Part shown: positions 41,252 through 49,610 of the stretch, in pieces | Layout of the letters: each line of letters begins with the position of its first letter | How positions within the stretch are numbered: the stretch's first letter is position 1 | Assembly: GCF_008039615.1 (NCBI RefSeq) | Contig: NZ_VDUZ01000005.1 | Coordinates: 62,001 to 126,000 of the forward strand | DNA from: Vineibacter terrae | GTDB lineage: Bacteria; Pseudomonadota; Alphaproteobacteria; Reyranellales; Reyranellaceae | Reading direction: 5' to 3' | Length of the DNA: 64,000 nt | The notes under the pieces: model-generated | What the model was told of the DNA's origin: nothing | Seen by the model: only the letters and a program-made list of their open reading frames with translations | Database searches by the model: none | Translations under genes and position numbers: made by a program

Positions 41252-42856
41252 TCACGACGCCTCCAGCAGTGCCGTGGCCTCCAGCGACCGCAGCGTGCTC
41301 TCGATCAGCTCCAGCGCCGCCGCGTGGCGCTCCGCCTCGCCGGCCACGGCCTGGCCGTCGCGCTGCAGGTGCGTGCCGGCGCTGGCCAGCGCCTGCAGCA
41401 GCGCATCGCGCAGCGCGACGCGGTCGCGCGTGCCGTCCAGCAGCGGCAGCAGCAGGCGCGACGCGGCGTCGATCAGGACGGGCTCGTGGCGCAGGCTGGT
41501 GGTGGCCGCCGCGCCCTGGGACGCATCGTGGCGTGCCAGCGGCGTCGCCCGCGGCCGCTCGGCGCCGGCAGCCCCGATGCGGACAGGCGTGATGCGGAAG
41601 TCGAGCATGCCGGCGTTCAGCAGCCGGTAGAGCGCATCCATCACCGCGGCCTCCTGCGCCGCCGGTGCCGACGACCAGCGTCCGGCGACGGCAGTCAGCT
41701 CGGCGGCCGTCACGGTCGCGGGGTAGCGGGCGCTCATCAGGTCCATGGCGATGCCGACGCCGGTGCTGCCGGTCGACAGCGTGCGCCCGGCATTGTCGCG
41801 AAACACGCGTGCGCCGTCCTGGCCGGCATCGGCCTCGGCCGTGAAGCGACCGGCGACATGCAGGGCCAGCAGCCGGTGCGGGTCGAGCGCCCGCTGCGCC
41901 CGCGCCGCGGTGGCGGCTTTGGCGAGGATCGACTGCCGGAACGTGCGGCCGGTCAGGATGTCGATGTACTGCTCCAGCGGCAGCAGGCGGTTGTCCGACA
42001 GCTGGCGCAGCGCGCCCGCGACCTCGGCGCCGTAGGTCTCGGCGATCATGGTATGCAGCTCGGTCTCGCCGAGATAGCCCAGCCCCAGCTTCTCGGCGCC
42101 GAGCACGAACTCGGTGACGGTGCAGGGGCTGTTCTCGTCCTCCAGGAACTCGTGCAGCACGTAGTCGTCGCGCTGGTTGGCGAGGAAGGCCGCCTCGGTG
42201 CGCAGCGCGGCGCCGTAGGGCGTCTGCTGCGGCACGCGGTCCTTCAGGAACTCGATGAACCAGCGCGCCTGCGCGATCTTCTGCGACGGGTCGGCGATAT
42301 GGGCGGCGTGCGCGACCATCGAGTCGCGCACCACCCGCTTCATGTGCCAGCCCGGCATCACGTTGTACGAGATGATGGCGATGCCGTCGTCGCTCAGCCG
42401 CTCGGCGCAGACGCGCAGGATCGCCTCGCGCACGCCGGACGGCACCCAGCTGTAGACGCCGTGGCAGATCACATAGTCGAACGGCCCGTCGGCGGCACCG
42501 ATCTCCGTCACGCTCTGGCGCCGCAGCTCGAGGTTGCCCAGCCCCAGCCCCTGGGCGCGGCGCTGCGCCTGCTCGATCTGCACGCCCGAGAGGTCGATGC
42601 CCAGGCACGTTGCCCCGGGCAGGTGCGCGGCCAGGGGGATGATGTTGCCGCCGGCGGCGCAGCCGATCTCCAGGATGCGCGCGGTGGCGACGTCGGGCGG
42701 CGCCAGGCCGAACAGCGTGGCGATGGCCGCCAGCCGCGCCGGGTGCGTCAGCGGAAAGGCATGCGACTGATAGGGCACCTCGTCATACTGCGCCGCCGTC
42801 CGCGCCAGCGCCGGCGCGACCTCGGGCAGGTTGGCGGGTGTATCGGCGGACGTCAT
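41252..42856 (-). CDS. SAM-dependent methyltransferase with regulatory domain (copy 2)
   Basis: 534 residues. The N-terminal class I methyltransferase has motif I ILEIGCAAGGN at 61-71, the acidic CLGIDLSG strand and GPFDYVICHGVYSWVP. From about residue 220 follows the regulatory region seen in this family (QRDDYVLHEFLEDENSPC, then LSDNRLLPLEQYIDILTGRTFR). The adjacent gene 42889-44493 is a paralogue of the same length. ATG 42856 matches the paralogue's start (MTSADTP versus MTSSDAP). A 12-residue longer ATG at 42892 overlaps the paralogue's stop and may be a coupling start. Substrate unknown. Confidence 0.87.
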   Translation of the reverse strand: MTSADTPANLPEVAPALARTAAQYDEVPYQSHAFPLTHPARLAAIATLFGLAPPDVATARILEIGCAAGGNIIPLAAHLPGATCLGIDLSGVQIEQAQRRAQGLGLGNLELRRQSVTEIGAADGPFDYVICHGVYSWVPSGVREAILRVCAERLSDDGIAIISYNVMPGWHMKRVVRDSMVAHAAHIADPSQKIAQARWFIEFLKDRVPQQTPYGAALRTEAAFLANQRDDYVLHEFLEDENSPCTVTEFVLGAEKLGLGYLGETELHTMIAETYGAEVAGALRQLSDNRLLPLEQYIDILTGRTFRQSILAKAATAARAQRALDPHRLLALHVAGRFTAEADAGQDGARVFRDNAGRTLSTGSTGVGIAMDLMSARYPATVTAAELTAVAGRWSSAPAAQEAAVMDALYRLLNAGMLDFRITPVRIGAAGAERPRATPLARHDASQGAAATTSLRHEPVLIDAASRLLLPLLDGTRDRVALRDALLQALASAGTHLQRDGQAVAGEAERHAAALELIESTLRSLEATALLEAS

Positions 42857-42888
42857 GGCGGTGCGAGCTCTCGTTTCTTCATGGCATC

Positions 42889-44493
42889 TCATGCCGAGTC
42901 GGCCTGCAGCAGCGCCCGGGACTCCAGCGACTTTAGCAGCGACTCGATCAGTTGCAATGCGGCCGCGCGCTGCTCATCGTGCCGGCTGATCGGCTCGCCG
43001 TCCCGCTTGAGCTGCATGCCCCGGTCGGCGATGGCTTGCAGCAGGCCGGTGCACAGGGCCTCGCGGTCCCGCGTGCCGTCGAGCAGCGGCACCAGCAGCT
43101 GCCCGCCGATGTCGAGCGACACCTGCTCGTGCCGCAGGCTGGCGGTCGAGGCGGCACCCTGCGCGACGTCGGCGCGGGCCAGCGCGATGGCGGTCGGACG
43201 CGGGGCGCTGGCCAACCCGACGCGCAGGGGCTCGATATAGAAATCCAGCATGCCGGCATTCATCATCTCGCCCAGCGCATCGATCACGATTGCGCGTCGC
43301 GGGGCCGGCTCATCGAGGCCGGCGGTATGGATCAGCTCGGCCGGTGTGACCGTGCCCGGGTAGCGGGCAGCCAGCCGCTCCAGCGCGACGTGCACGTTGG
43401 GGCTGGCGGTCGTCAGCATGCGGCCGGCGCGGTGGCGGAACGTTCGCGCACCGCTCACTTCCGGCTCCGGGGCTTCCGTGAACTGGCCGGCGATATGCAG
43501 GTCCATCAGCCGGGCCGGGTTGAGGGCACGCTGCACGGGGCCCATCGTGGCCGTCCGGATCAGGATCGATCGCCGGAAGGTGCGGCCGGTAAGGATGTCG
43601 AGGTACTGCTCGTGCGCCAGCAGGCGATTGTCCGACAGGAGCTGCAGCGCCGACGCGATCTCCTCGCCGTAGCTTTCGGCGATCATGGAGTGCAGCAGGG
43701 TATCGCCGAGATAGCTCAACCCGGCCCGCGCCGCGGCCTGCACGAACTCGGTGAAGGTGCAGGGGGTGTTCTCGTCCTCGAGGAACTCGTGCATCACGTA
43801 GTCGTCGCGCTGCTCGGCGAGCTCCTCGAGCTCGGTGCGCAGCGCGTTGCCATAGGGCGCCTGCTTGGACACGCTGTCCTTCACGAGGTTGATGAACCGG
43901 CGCGTCTCGGCGGTCTTCTGCGACGGGTCCTGGATGTGCGCCGCGTGCGCGATCAGCGAGTCGCGCACCACCAGCTTCACATGCCAGCCCGGCATGACGT
44001 TGTAGCTGACGACGGCCATGCCGTTGTCGCTCAGGCACTCGGCGCACACCCGCAGGATCGCCTCGCGCACGGTGGCCGGCACCCAGCTGTAGACGCCGTG
44101 GCAGATGATGTAATCGAACGGCCCATCGCGGGAGCCGATCTCGGTGACGCTCTGGCGGCGCAGCGTGATGTTGCGCAGGTCCATGCCGGCGGCGCGCCGT
44201 TGTCCCTGCTCGACCTGAACGCCCGAGAGGTCGATGCCCAGGCATGTGGCGTCGGGCAGCTGGGCCGCCAAGGGAATGATGTTGCCGCCGGCGGCGCAGC
44301 CGATTTCCAGGATGCGCGCGGTGCGAATCGGCGGCGGCGTCAGGTCGAACAGCCGGCCGATCGCGGCCAGCCGGGCTGGATGGGTGAGCGGGAAGGGATA
44401 TGATTCGTAGGGTACCGCGTCGTAGTGCGACGCCGTGCGCGCCAACGCCGGTGCGATTTCCGGCAGGGTGGCGGGAGCGTCGGACGATGTCAT
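42889..44493 (-). CDS. SAM-dependent methyltransferase with regulatory domain (copy 1)
   Basis: 534 residues with the same layout as its downstream paralogue: motif I RILEIGCAAGGN, CLGIDLSGVQVEQGQ, DYIICHGVYSWVPATVREAIL, and the regulatory part ending with LVPLLDGTRDREALC. The last 100 residues (tri-helical, ERGM/DRGMQLKRDG) are more divergent between copies. It is first of the pair, 32 bases from the aldo/keto reductase gene upstream on the strand. Methylated acceptor unknown; this family is often found with surface-polysaccharide or secondary-metabolite genes, not seen here. Confidence 0.87.
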   Translation of the reverse strand: MTSSDAPATLPEIAPALARTASHYDAVPYESYPFPLTHPARLAAIGRLFDLTPPPIRTARILEIGCAAGGNIIPLAAQLPDATCLGIDLSGVQVEQGQRRAAGMDLRNITLRRQSVTEIGSRDGPFDYIICHGVYSWVPATVREAILRVCAECLSDNGMAVVSYNVMPGWHVKLVVRDSLIAHAAHIQDPSQKTAETRRFINLVKDSVSKQAPYGNALRTELEELAEQRDDYVMHEFLEDENTPCTFTEFVQAAARAGLSYLGDTLLHSMIAESYGEEIASALQLLSDNRLLAHEQYLDILTGRTFRRSILIRTATMGPVQRALNPARLMDLHIAGQFTEAPEPEVSGARTFRHRAGRMLTTASPNVHVALERLAARYPGTVTPAELIHTAGLDEPAPRRAIVIDALGEMMNAGMLDFYIEPLRVGLASAPRPTAIALARADVAQGAASTASLRHEQVSLDIGGQLLVPLLDGTRDREALCTGLLQAIADRGMQLKRDGEPISRHDEQRAAALQLIESLLKSLESRALLQADSA

Positions 44494-44525
44494 GGCGCGG
44501 CGTCGCCACGCTCAGGGGCGGACGG

Positions 44526-45503
44526 TCACTCCGGCACCCGGAACTGATACGGCTCCTCCAGCGATTTCACCTCGTCGGCCGCCAGCGGCGCCAGCTCGGT
44601 CGCCTTGGCCGCGTCGTCGAGCTGATCGAGGCTGGTGGCACCGATGATGGGTGCCGCCATGTAGCTCTTCGACCACAGCCACATCAGCGCCGCCTGCGTC
44701 GGCTTGATGCCGCGCGCTGCGGCCACCGCCTTCAGCCGTTCGACGACGGTCCAGTCGCAGTCGCGGTAGGTGCCGGCCTTGACGATCGTGTCGCTCTTGG
44801 AGCGCTCGGTCTCGCCGCCGCCTGCGCGATCGCGGTTGCCGGCCAGGAAGCCACGTGCCAGCGGACTGTAGGGGATCAGCCCCACGCCCTGCTCGGCGCA
44901 GAGCCGGTTCATCTCGCGCTCTTCCTCGCGCTGGATCAGGTTGTAGAGGTTCTGCATCGCGATCGGCCGCGCATAGCCCTTCCAGTCGGCGATCATCAGC
45001 ATCTGCGCGAACTTGTAGGCCGGCATGGTCGAGCCGCCGATGTAGCGCACCTTGCCCGAGCGCACGATCTGGTCGAGCGACCACATGGTCTCCTCGATCG
45101 GCGTGTGCGGGTCCAGGCGGTGCACCTGGTAGACGTCGACGTAGTCGGTGCCCAGCCGCTTGAGCTGCGCGTCCAGCGAGCTCATCAGGTGCTTGCGCCC
45201 GGTGCCGACATCGTTGGGCCGGTCGCTCATGCGGATGCCGACCTTGGTCGAGATCACGATGTCGTCGCGCCGCGCCATCTTCAGCAGCGTGGCGCCCATG
45301 ATCTCCTCGCTACGGCCGGCATTGTAGGTGTCGGCGGTGTCGAAGAAGGTGATGCCGACATCGAGCGCGCGCTTGAAGTAGGCCGGCGCCTCGTCGGCAT
45401 CGAACTTGCCCCAGCCGCGCCGCCCCTTGGCGCCCCAGGAGTTGCCGCCCAGGCAGACGCGGCTGACCATCAGGCCCGAGCGGCCCAGCGGAACGTGCTT
45501 CAT
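44526..45503 (-). CDS. Aldo/keto reductase
   Basis: 325 residues. An (alpha/beta)8 NADPH enzyme with LGRSGLMVSRVCLGG at the start, the catalytic Asp and Tyr in TFFDTADTYNAGRSE, the active lysine in VISTKVGIRMS, and the histidine in DVYQVHRLDPHTPIEET. The cofactor end appears as IIGATSLDQLDD. It is of the YajO/general stress AKR type. ATG 45503 has AGAGGG upstream. It is divergent from the PrpD-like gene with a perfect 10-bp palindrome between them. The frame is open far upstream on the minus strand, but only as a shadow of the PrpD gene. Confidence 0.92.
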   Translation of the reverse strand: MKHVPLGRSGLMVSRVCLGGNSWGAKGRRGWGKFDADEAPAYFKRALDVGITFFDTADTYNAGRSEEIMGATLLKMARRDDIVISTKVGIRMSDRPNDVGTGRKHLMSSLDAQLKRLGTDYVDVYQVHRLDPHTPIEETMWSLDQIVRSGKVRYIGGSTMPAYKFAQMLMIADWKGYARPIAMQNLYNLIQREEEREMNRLCAEQGVGLIPYSPLARGFLAGNRDRAGGGETERSKSDTIVKAGTYRDCDWTVVERLKAVAAARGIKPTQAALMWLWSKSYMAAPIIGATSLDQLDDAAKATELAPLAADEVKSLEEPYQFRVPE

Positions 45504-45528
45504 GAGACCCTCTTCGCATCGACCCTTT

Positions 45529-45560
45529 GACCACGATGACACCTGCATGCCATCGTGGTC
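45529..45560. promoter_or_regulatory. Palindrome in the divergent AKR/PrpD promoter
   Basis: GACCACGATG (45529-45538) and CATCGTGGTC (45551-45560) are perfect 10-base arms with a 12-base spacer, in the 90-base gap between two divergent starts. An IclR-type regulator encoded downstream at 46981 is a candidate binder. Confidence 0.55.
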
Positions 45561-45593
45561 CATCACCGATATCCCGCGCCGAGAGGAATTTCC

Positions 45594-46973
45594 ATGAGTG
45601 GACCGGCAGCCACCGCGCGATCGGCGACGCCCATGACGCCGCCCACCGCCACCCTCGCCCAGCAGGCGCTGGGCTACGACTTCGACGGCCTGCCTGCCGA
45701 CGTGGTCACGCTGGCCAAGCAATGCCTGCTTGACTGGCTCGCCGTCACGCTGGCCGCCTGGGACGATCCCCTGGTCGGCATCCTGGTGTCCGATGCCGAG
45801 GAGGAGGGCGGCAATCCGCATGCCACGCTGATCGGCCGCGGCAGGCGCGTGGCGCGGGCGCAGGCGGCCCTGATCAACGGCGCCGCCAGCCATGCGCTGG
45901 ACTATGACGACGTCAACATGTGGATGAGCGGACACCCGACGGTGACGTTCACGCCGGCCCTGCTGGCCCAGGCGGAGGGTCGGCAGGTCAGCGGCCGCGC
46001 CTTCATCGAGGCTTTCGTGTCGGGCTATGAGACGGCCTCGCGGGTCGGCTGGCTGGTGCAGCCCTCGCACTACGCCCGCGGCTTCCACGCCACCGCCACG
46101 ATCGGCGCCTTCGCGGCGGCGGCGGCCTGCGGCCGCCTGCTGCGGCTGGATGCGGCCACCATGGCCACCGCTTTCGGCATCGCGGGCACCCAGGCCGCCG
46201 GCCTGAAATCCGTGTTCGGCACCATGTGCAAGCCGCTGCATGCAGGCCTGGCGGCGCGGGCGGGGTTGCAGGCGGCGCGCTGGGCGGCCCGCGGCTTCAC
46301 CTCGCGCGGCGATATCCTGGAATGCGCCCAGGGCTTCGCCGCCACCCACAGCCAGGACTTCAACGCCGACAAGGCGCTGGGCCCGGCGCCGCAGGGCTTC
46401 CATATCCGCAACAACCTCTTCAAGTACCATGCCGCCTGCTACCTGACGCACGCGCCGATCGAGTGCGTGAAGCAGCTGCGGCTGAACCACGCCATCCAGC
46501 CGCAGGATGTGCGCGCCATCACGCTCAAGATCGACCAGGAGACCGACAAGGTCTGCAACATCCAGCAGCCGGCCAGCGGCCTGGAGGCAAAGTTCTCGCT
46601 CAAGCTCACCACGGCCTTCGCGCTGGCTGGCATCGATACGGCGGCGATGTCCAGCTACAGCGCCGCCAACGCCAATGATCCGCGATTGGCACGGCTGCGC
46701 GACAAGGTCGCGATCGATTTCCAGAACGGCTGGCCCCACACCCTGGCCGAGGTGAGGGTCGAGCTGGCCAACGGGCGCCATGTCGAGGCGCGCTTCGATT
46801 CGGGCGTGCCCGAAGGCGACGTGGCGCGGCAGGGCGACAAGCTCGTCGCCAAGTACCGGGCGCTGGCGACGCCGGTGCTAGGCGAAGCCAAGGCCGAGGC
46901 GCTGCTGGAGCTGGTGCAACGGCTGGAGACCTTGGACAGCATCGATCCGCTGCTGTCCGCGACCGGGCGCTGA
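45594..46973 (+). CDS. MmgE/PrpD family protein (2-methylcitrate dehydratase/aconitate decarboxylase-like)
   Basis: 459 residues. Family marks: CLLDWLAVTLAAWDDPL, INGAASHALDYDDVN, the HPTVTFTPALLA active-site region, FHATATIGAFAAAAA and AGLKSVFGTMCKPLHAGLAARAGL. The MmgE/PrpD fold includes 2-methylcitrate dehydratase and cis-aconitate decarboxylase, but most members are uncharacterised. It leads a cluster whose other genes match itaconate/mesaconyl-type breakdown; the Pseudomonas aeruginosa ich-ict-ccl locus also includes a PrpD-like gene. A role with a C5 or C6 carboxylate is therefore likely. GAGAGG precedes ATG 45594. Confidence 0.88.
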   Translation: MSGPAATARSATPMTPPTATLAQQALGYDFDGLPADVVTLAKQCLLDWLAVTLAAWDDPLVGILVSDAEEEGGNPHATLIGRGRRVARAQAALINGAASHALDYDDVNMWMSGHPTVTFTPALLAQAEGRQVSGRAFIEAFVSGYETASRVGWLVQPSHYARGFHATATIGAFAAAAACGRLLRLDAATMATAFGIAGTQAAGLKSVFGTMCKPLHAGLAARAGLQAARWAARGFTSRGDILECAQGFAATHSQDFNADKALGPAPQGFHIRNNLFKYHAACYLTHAPIECVKQLRLNHAIQPQDVRAITLKIDQETDKVCNIQQPASGLEAKFSLKLTTAFALAGIDTAAMSSYSAANANDPRLARLRDKVAIDFQNGWPHTLAEVRVELANGRHVEARFDSGVPEGDVARQGDKLVAKYRALATPVLGEAKAEALLELVQRLETLDSIDPLLSATGR

Positions 46974-46980
46974 CGCGCCC

Positions 46981-47850
46981 ATGGCGCTGCGATCGGACCG
47001 CGCGCCGTCTGGCGTGCTCATGTCTCGCCAGCAGGCACGAAGAGCACGGCAGGAGCCGCGCGGTCCGATCGCGCTGACAGAAGCCTCCCCCGGCACACCG
47101 CTGGCCGAGCGCACGGTGAAGTCGGCGCGCCGCGTGCTGGAGGTGCTGGAGCTGTTCGCCGAGCGCCGCGGACCGCTGACGGTGGGCGAGGTCGCGGCGG
47201 CGCTCGCCTATCCCCAGTCCAGCGCCTCGGTGCTGCTGCAGAGCCTGGTGGCGCTGGGCTACCTCGTGCACGATCGCGGCCAACGTACGTTCCTGCCCAC
47301 CTTGCGCGTGGCCTTCCTTGGCGACTGGCTCGAAGGCAAGGAGGTGGCCACCGATGCCATCGCGCGGCTGATGCGCCGCCTGCACGGCGCCACCGGCGAG
47401 ACCATCATCCTGGGCCAGCGCCAGGGCGTGCACGTGCTCTACATCCGCATCCTGGAAGCGGCGAATCCGGTGCGCTTCGTGCTCCATCGCGGCATGCGCC
47501 GGCCGATCCACCAGGCGGCGACCGGCGTGGCGCTGCTCGCCGGCCTGCCGGACCGCGAGATCCTGGCCATCCTGCGCCGCTGCAATGCCGAGGCGCGTGA
47601 TCCGGCGCAGCGCGTCAAGGCAGCGGTCCTGATGGCGGGGATCGCCCAGTGCCGCCGCGACGGCTATGCGATGTCGGAGGGCAGCGTCACGCCCGGTGCC
47701 GGCGTCATCGCAATGGCTCTGCCCGGCCTCGAGCCCGTGCCGGCAACGGCGCTGGGCATTGGCGCGCCGGTCGAGCGCCTGAAGCCCCATGCCGACGCCA
47801 TCGCCGCGCGCCTGCGGGCCGAGATCGCCCGCTGGCAGGTCGAAGGATAA
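46981..47850 (+). CDS. IclR family transcriptional regulator
   Basis: Up to 289 residues. A winged HTH lies at about 45-105 (TVKSARRVLEVLELFAERRG, then PQSSASVLLQSLVALGYL), followed by an effector domain at about 120-285 (GETIILGQRQGVHVLYI, RPIHQAATGVALLAGL, and a late GVIAMALPG). The true start is unclear: ATG 46981 and ATG 47020 lie in or next to the inverted repeat 46989-47072 and neither has a good ribosome site; GTG 47116 would begin right at the HTH. It sits between the PrpD-like gene and the MaoC-ACAD operon and probably controls both. Confidence 0.88.
   Translation: MALRSDRAPSGVLMSRQQARRARQEPRGPIALTEASPGTPLAERTVKSARRVLEVLELFAERRGPLTVGEVAAALAYPQSSASVLLQSLVALGYLVHDRGQRTFLPTLRVAFLGDWLEGKEVATDAIARLMRRLHGATGETIILGQRQGVHVLYIRILEAANPVRFVLHRGMRRPIHQAATGVALLAGLPDREILAILRRCNAEARDPAQRVKAAVLMAGIAQCRRDGYAMSEGSVTPGAGVIAMALPGLEPVPATALGIGAPVERLKPHADAIAARLRAEIARWQVEG
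46989..47072. repeat. Inverted repeat, family E-like copy 2
   Basis: Outer arms GCGATCGGACCGCGCG (46989-47004) and its perfect 16-base complement (47057-47072). Inside, CTGGCG/CGCCAG and GTGCTC/GAGCAC pair. It overlaps the first 30 codons of the IclR-like reading frame. Confidence 0.75.
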
Positions 47851-47866
47851 GCCCGCGTCGCGGCTA

Positions 47867-47878
47867 TCACATATGTGA
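47867..47878. promoter_or_regulatory. Perfect 12-bp palindrome before the MaoC-ACAD operon
   Basis: TCACATATGTGA lies 17 bases after the IclR stop and 84 bases before ATG 47962. AT-rich surroundings (CTATCACATATGTGAAATAT) suggest a promoter/operator for the following four to six genes. Confidence 0.5.
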
Positions 47879-47961
47879 AATATCGCGCCGACCCCTTTGT
47901 CTGCGCCGCAGGTTCGCATAATCCCTTGCCCGAAGAACAGCGGTCGACGGAGGGCCAGCGC

Positions 47962-48459
47962 ATGACGCAGGCGGCGGAAGACTTCCGGGCGCGAGCCCGG
48001 CTGGTGCCCAAGGGGCATACCTACGACGACTTCACACCCGGCCGCGTGTTCTCCCATCACTGGGGGCGCACCATCACCGAGTCGGAGTCGACGACGTTCA
48101 CGACCCTGACCCTGCATTTCAACCCGCACTACTACAATGCCGAGTACGCCCGCGCGCACGGCCATCCCGGCCTCGTCGTCAATCCGCTGCTGGTCTTCAC
48201 CACCGTGTTCGGCCTGTCGGTGGAGGACCTGAGCGAAGGCGGCGGCCCGTTCCTCGGCGTCAACGAGCTGTCGTTCCACAGCCCGGTCTATCCCGGCGAC
48301 ACGCTGACGGCGCGCTCGCTCGTGCTCGACCGGCGGCTCAGCGACTCGATGAAGGATTTCGGCATCGTCACCTGGCACACCGAAGGCTTCAACCAGGCCG
48401 ATGAACGCGTGATCGATTTCAAGCGCACCAACCTGGTGCGGCTGCGGAGGGTATCGTGA
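47962..48459 (+). CDS. MaoC-like acyl-CoA hydratase (first)
   Basis: 165 residues, single hot-dog fold. It has YDDFTPGRVFSHHWGRTITESE near the start, FNPHYYNAEYARAHGHPGLVVNP with the catalytic Asp/His-like hydratase region, and LGVNELSFHSPVYPGDTLTARS, the usual MaoC late motif. Usual MaoC hydratases have D-x4-H; here N-P-H-Y is present, so mechanism may differ. It probably hydrates an unsaturated acyl-CoA such as mesaconyl- or itaconyl-CoA. GAGGG precedes ATG 47962; a GTGA overlap joins it to the acyl-CoA dehydrogenase. Confidence 0.88.
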   Translation: MTQAAEDFRARARLVPKGHTYDDFTPGRVFSHHWGRTITESESTTFTTLTLHFNPHYYNAEYARAHGHPGLVVNPLLVFTTVFGLSVEDLSEGGGPFLGVNELSFHSPVYPGDTLTARSLVLDRRLSDSMKDFGIVTWHTEGFNQADERVIDFKRTNLVRLRRVS

Positions 48460-49610
48460 GCTACATGACCGAAGAGCGCCGCATGATGCAGGAAGCGGCG
48501 CGCGAGTTCACCATGAACGAGGTGCTGCCGGTCGCCAACAAGCTCGACCCGGAGCAGGGCGACATCCCGATGTCGCTGCGCGACAAGCTCGCCGAGATGG
48601 GCTACTTCGGCATCCTCATTCCCGAGCAGTATGGCGGCGCCGGCCTGGGCAGCTTCGAGTACTGCCTGGTGACGGAGGAGCTGTCGCGCGGCTGGATGAG
48701 CGTGGCCTCCCTGATCGCGCGCGGCAACAGCCTCATCGGCTCGCATGCCATGAACGAGGAGCAGCGCGGGCGCTACCTCTCGCGCATGGCCAAGGGCGAG
48801 TTCCTGGGCGCCTTCTCGATGTCGGAACCCAACACGGGATCGGACGTCGCCAGCCTGAGCTGCCGCGCGAAGAAGGACGGCGACAGCTACCTGATCACCG
48901 GCAACAAGTACTGGTGCACCTTCGCCGACGGCGCCGACTTTCTGATCCTCATGGCGCGCACCTCGGAGATGGATCCCAAGGCACGCCACAAGGGCATCTC
49001 GATGTTCATCATCGAGAAGAAGCGTGGCGAGCTGCCGCCCGGCTGCTCCGGCGCGTCGATTCCCAAGATCGGCTATTTCGGCTGGAAGACCTGGGAGCTG
49101 GCGTTCGACAATTGCCGCGTACCGGCCGAGAACCTGATCGGCGAGGAAGGCCAGGCGTTCTACTACGCCACCCGCGGGCTGGAGACGGCGCGGGCGCATA
49201 CCGCGGCCCGTGCCATCGGCCTGGCGCGCGGCGCGCTGGAGGACGCCACGCAATACGCCCAGGAGCGGCGCCAGTTCGACCGTCCGATCTCCGACTTCCA
49301 GGCGATCCGCTTTAAGCTCGCCGACATGGCGACCGAGATCGAGGCGGCGCGCCAGCTGATGTACTTCGTGTGCGACCAGATCGACACCGGCCAGCGCTGC
49401 GACAAGGAGGCCTCGATGGCGAAGCTGTTCGCTTCCGAGATGGCCGAGCGCGTCACCAGCGAAGGCATCCAGATCTTCGGCGGCGCCGGCTACACCAAGC
49501 TGCATGCCGTCGAGCGCCACTGGCGCGACGCGCGGCTCACCAAGATCTTCGAGGGCACGTCGGAGATCCAGAAGCGCATCATCTCGGACCGCCTGCTGGG
49601 GAGGAACTGA
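48456..49610 (+). CDS. Acyl-CoA dehydrogenase
   Basis: 384 residues, the normal family length. Motifs: LIPEQYGGAGLGSFEYCLVTEEL, the FAD/acyl site GAFSMSEPNTGSDVASLSCRAKKDG, YSQxRxQF-type segment ATQYAQERRQFDRPISDFQAIRFKLADM, and the end GGAGYTKLHAVERHWRDARLTKIFEGTSEIQ, with Glu of YE/FEG region as catalytic base. It starts at GTG overlapping the MaoC stop, and its stop overlaps the next MaoC start. In Pseudomonas itaconate loci an acyl-CoA dehydrogenase of unsettled function sits in the same place. Confidence 0.94.
   Translation: MSYMTEERRMMQEAAREFTMNEVLPVANKLDPEQGDIPMSLRDKLAEMGYFGILIPEQYGGAGLGSFEYCLVTEELSRGWMSVASLIARGNSLIGSHAMNEEQRGRYLSRMAKGEFLGAFSMSEPNTGSDVASLSCRAKKDGDSYLITGNKYWCTFADGADFLILMARTSEMDPKARHKGISMFIIEKKRGELPPGCSGASIPKIGYFGWKTWELAFDNCRVPAENLIGEEGQAFYYATRGLETARAHTAARAIGLARGALEDATQYAQERRQFDRPISDFQAIRFKLADMATEIEAARQLMYFVCDQIDTGQRCDKEASMAKLFASEMAERVTSEGIQIFGGAGYTKLHAVERHWRDARLTKIFEGTSEIQKRIISDRLLGRN

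Noticed and set aside
44526-46781. 751-codon minus-strand frame that would fuse the aldo/keto reductase to an N-terminal extension
   Set aside because: The extension is the antisense of the PrpD-like gene. ATG 45503 has a ribosome site and is the normal AKR start.
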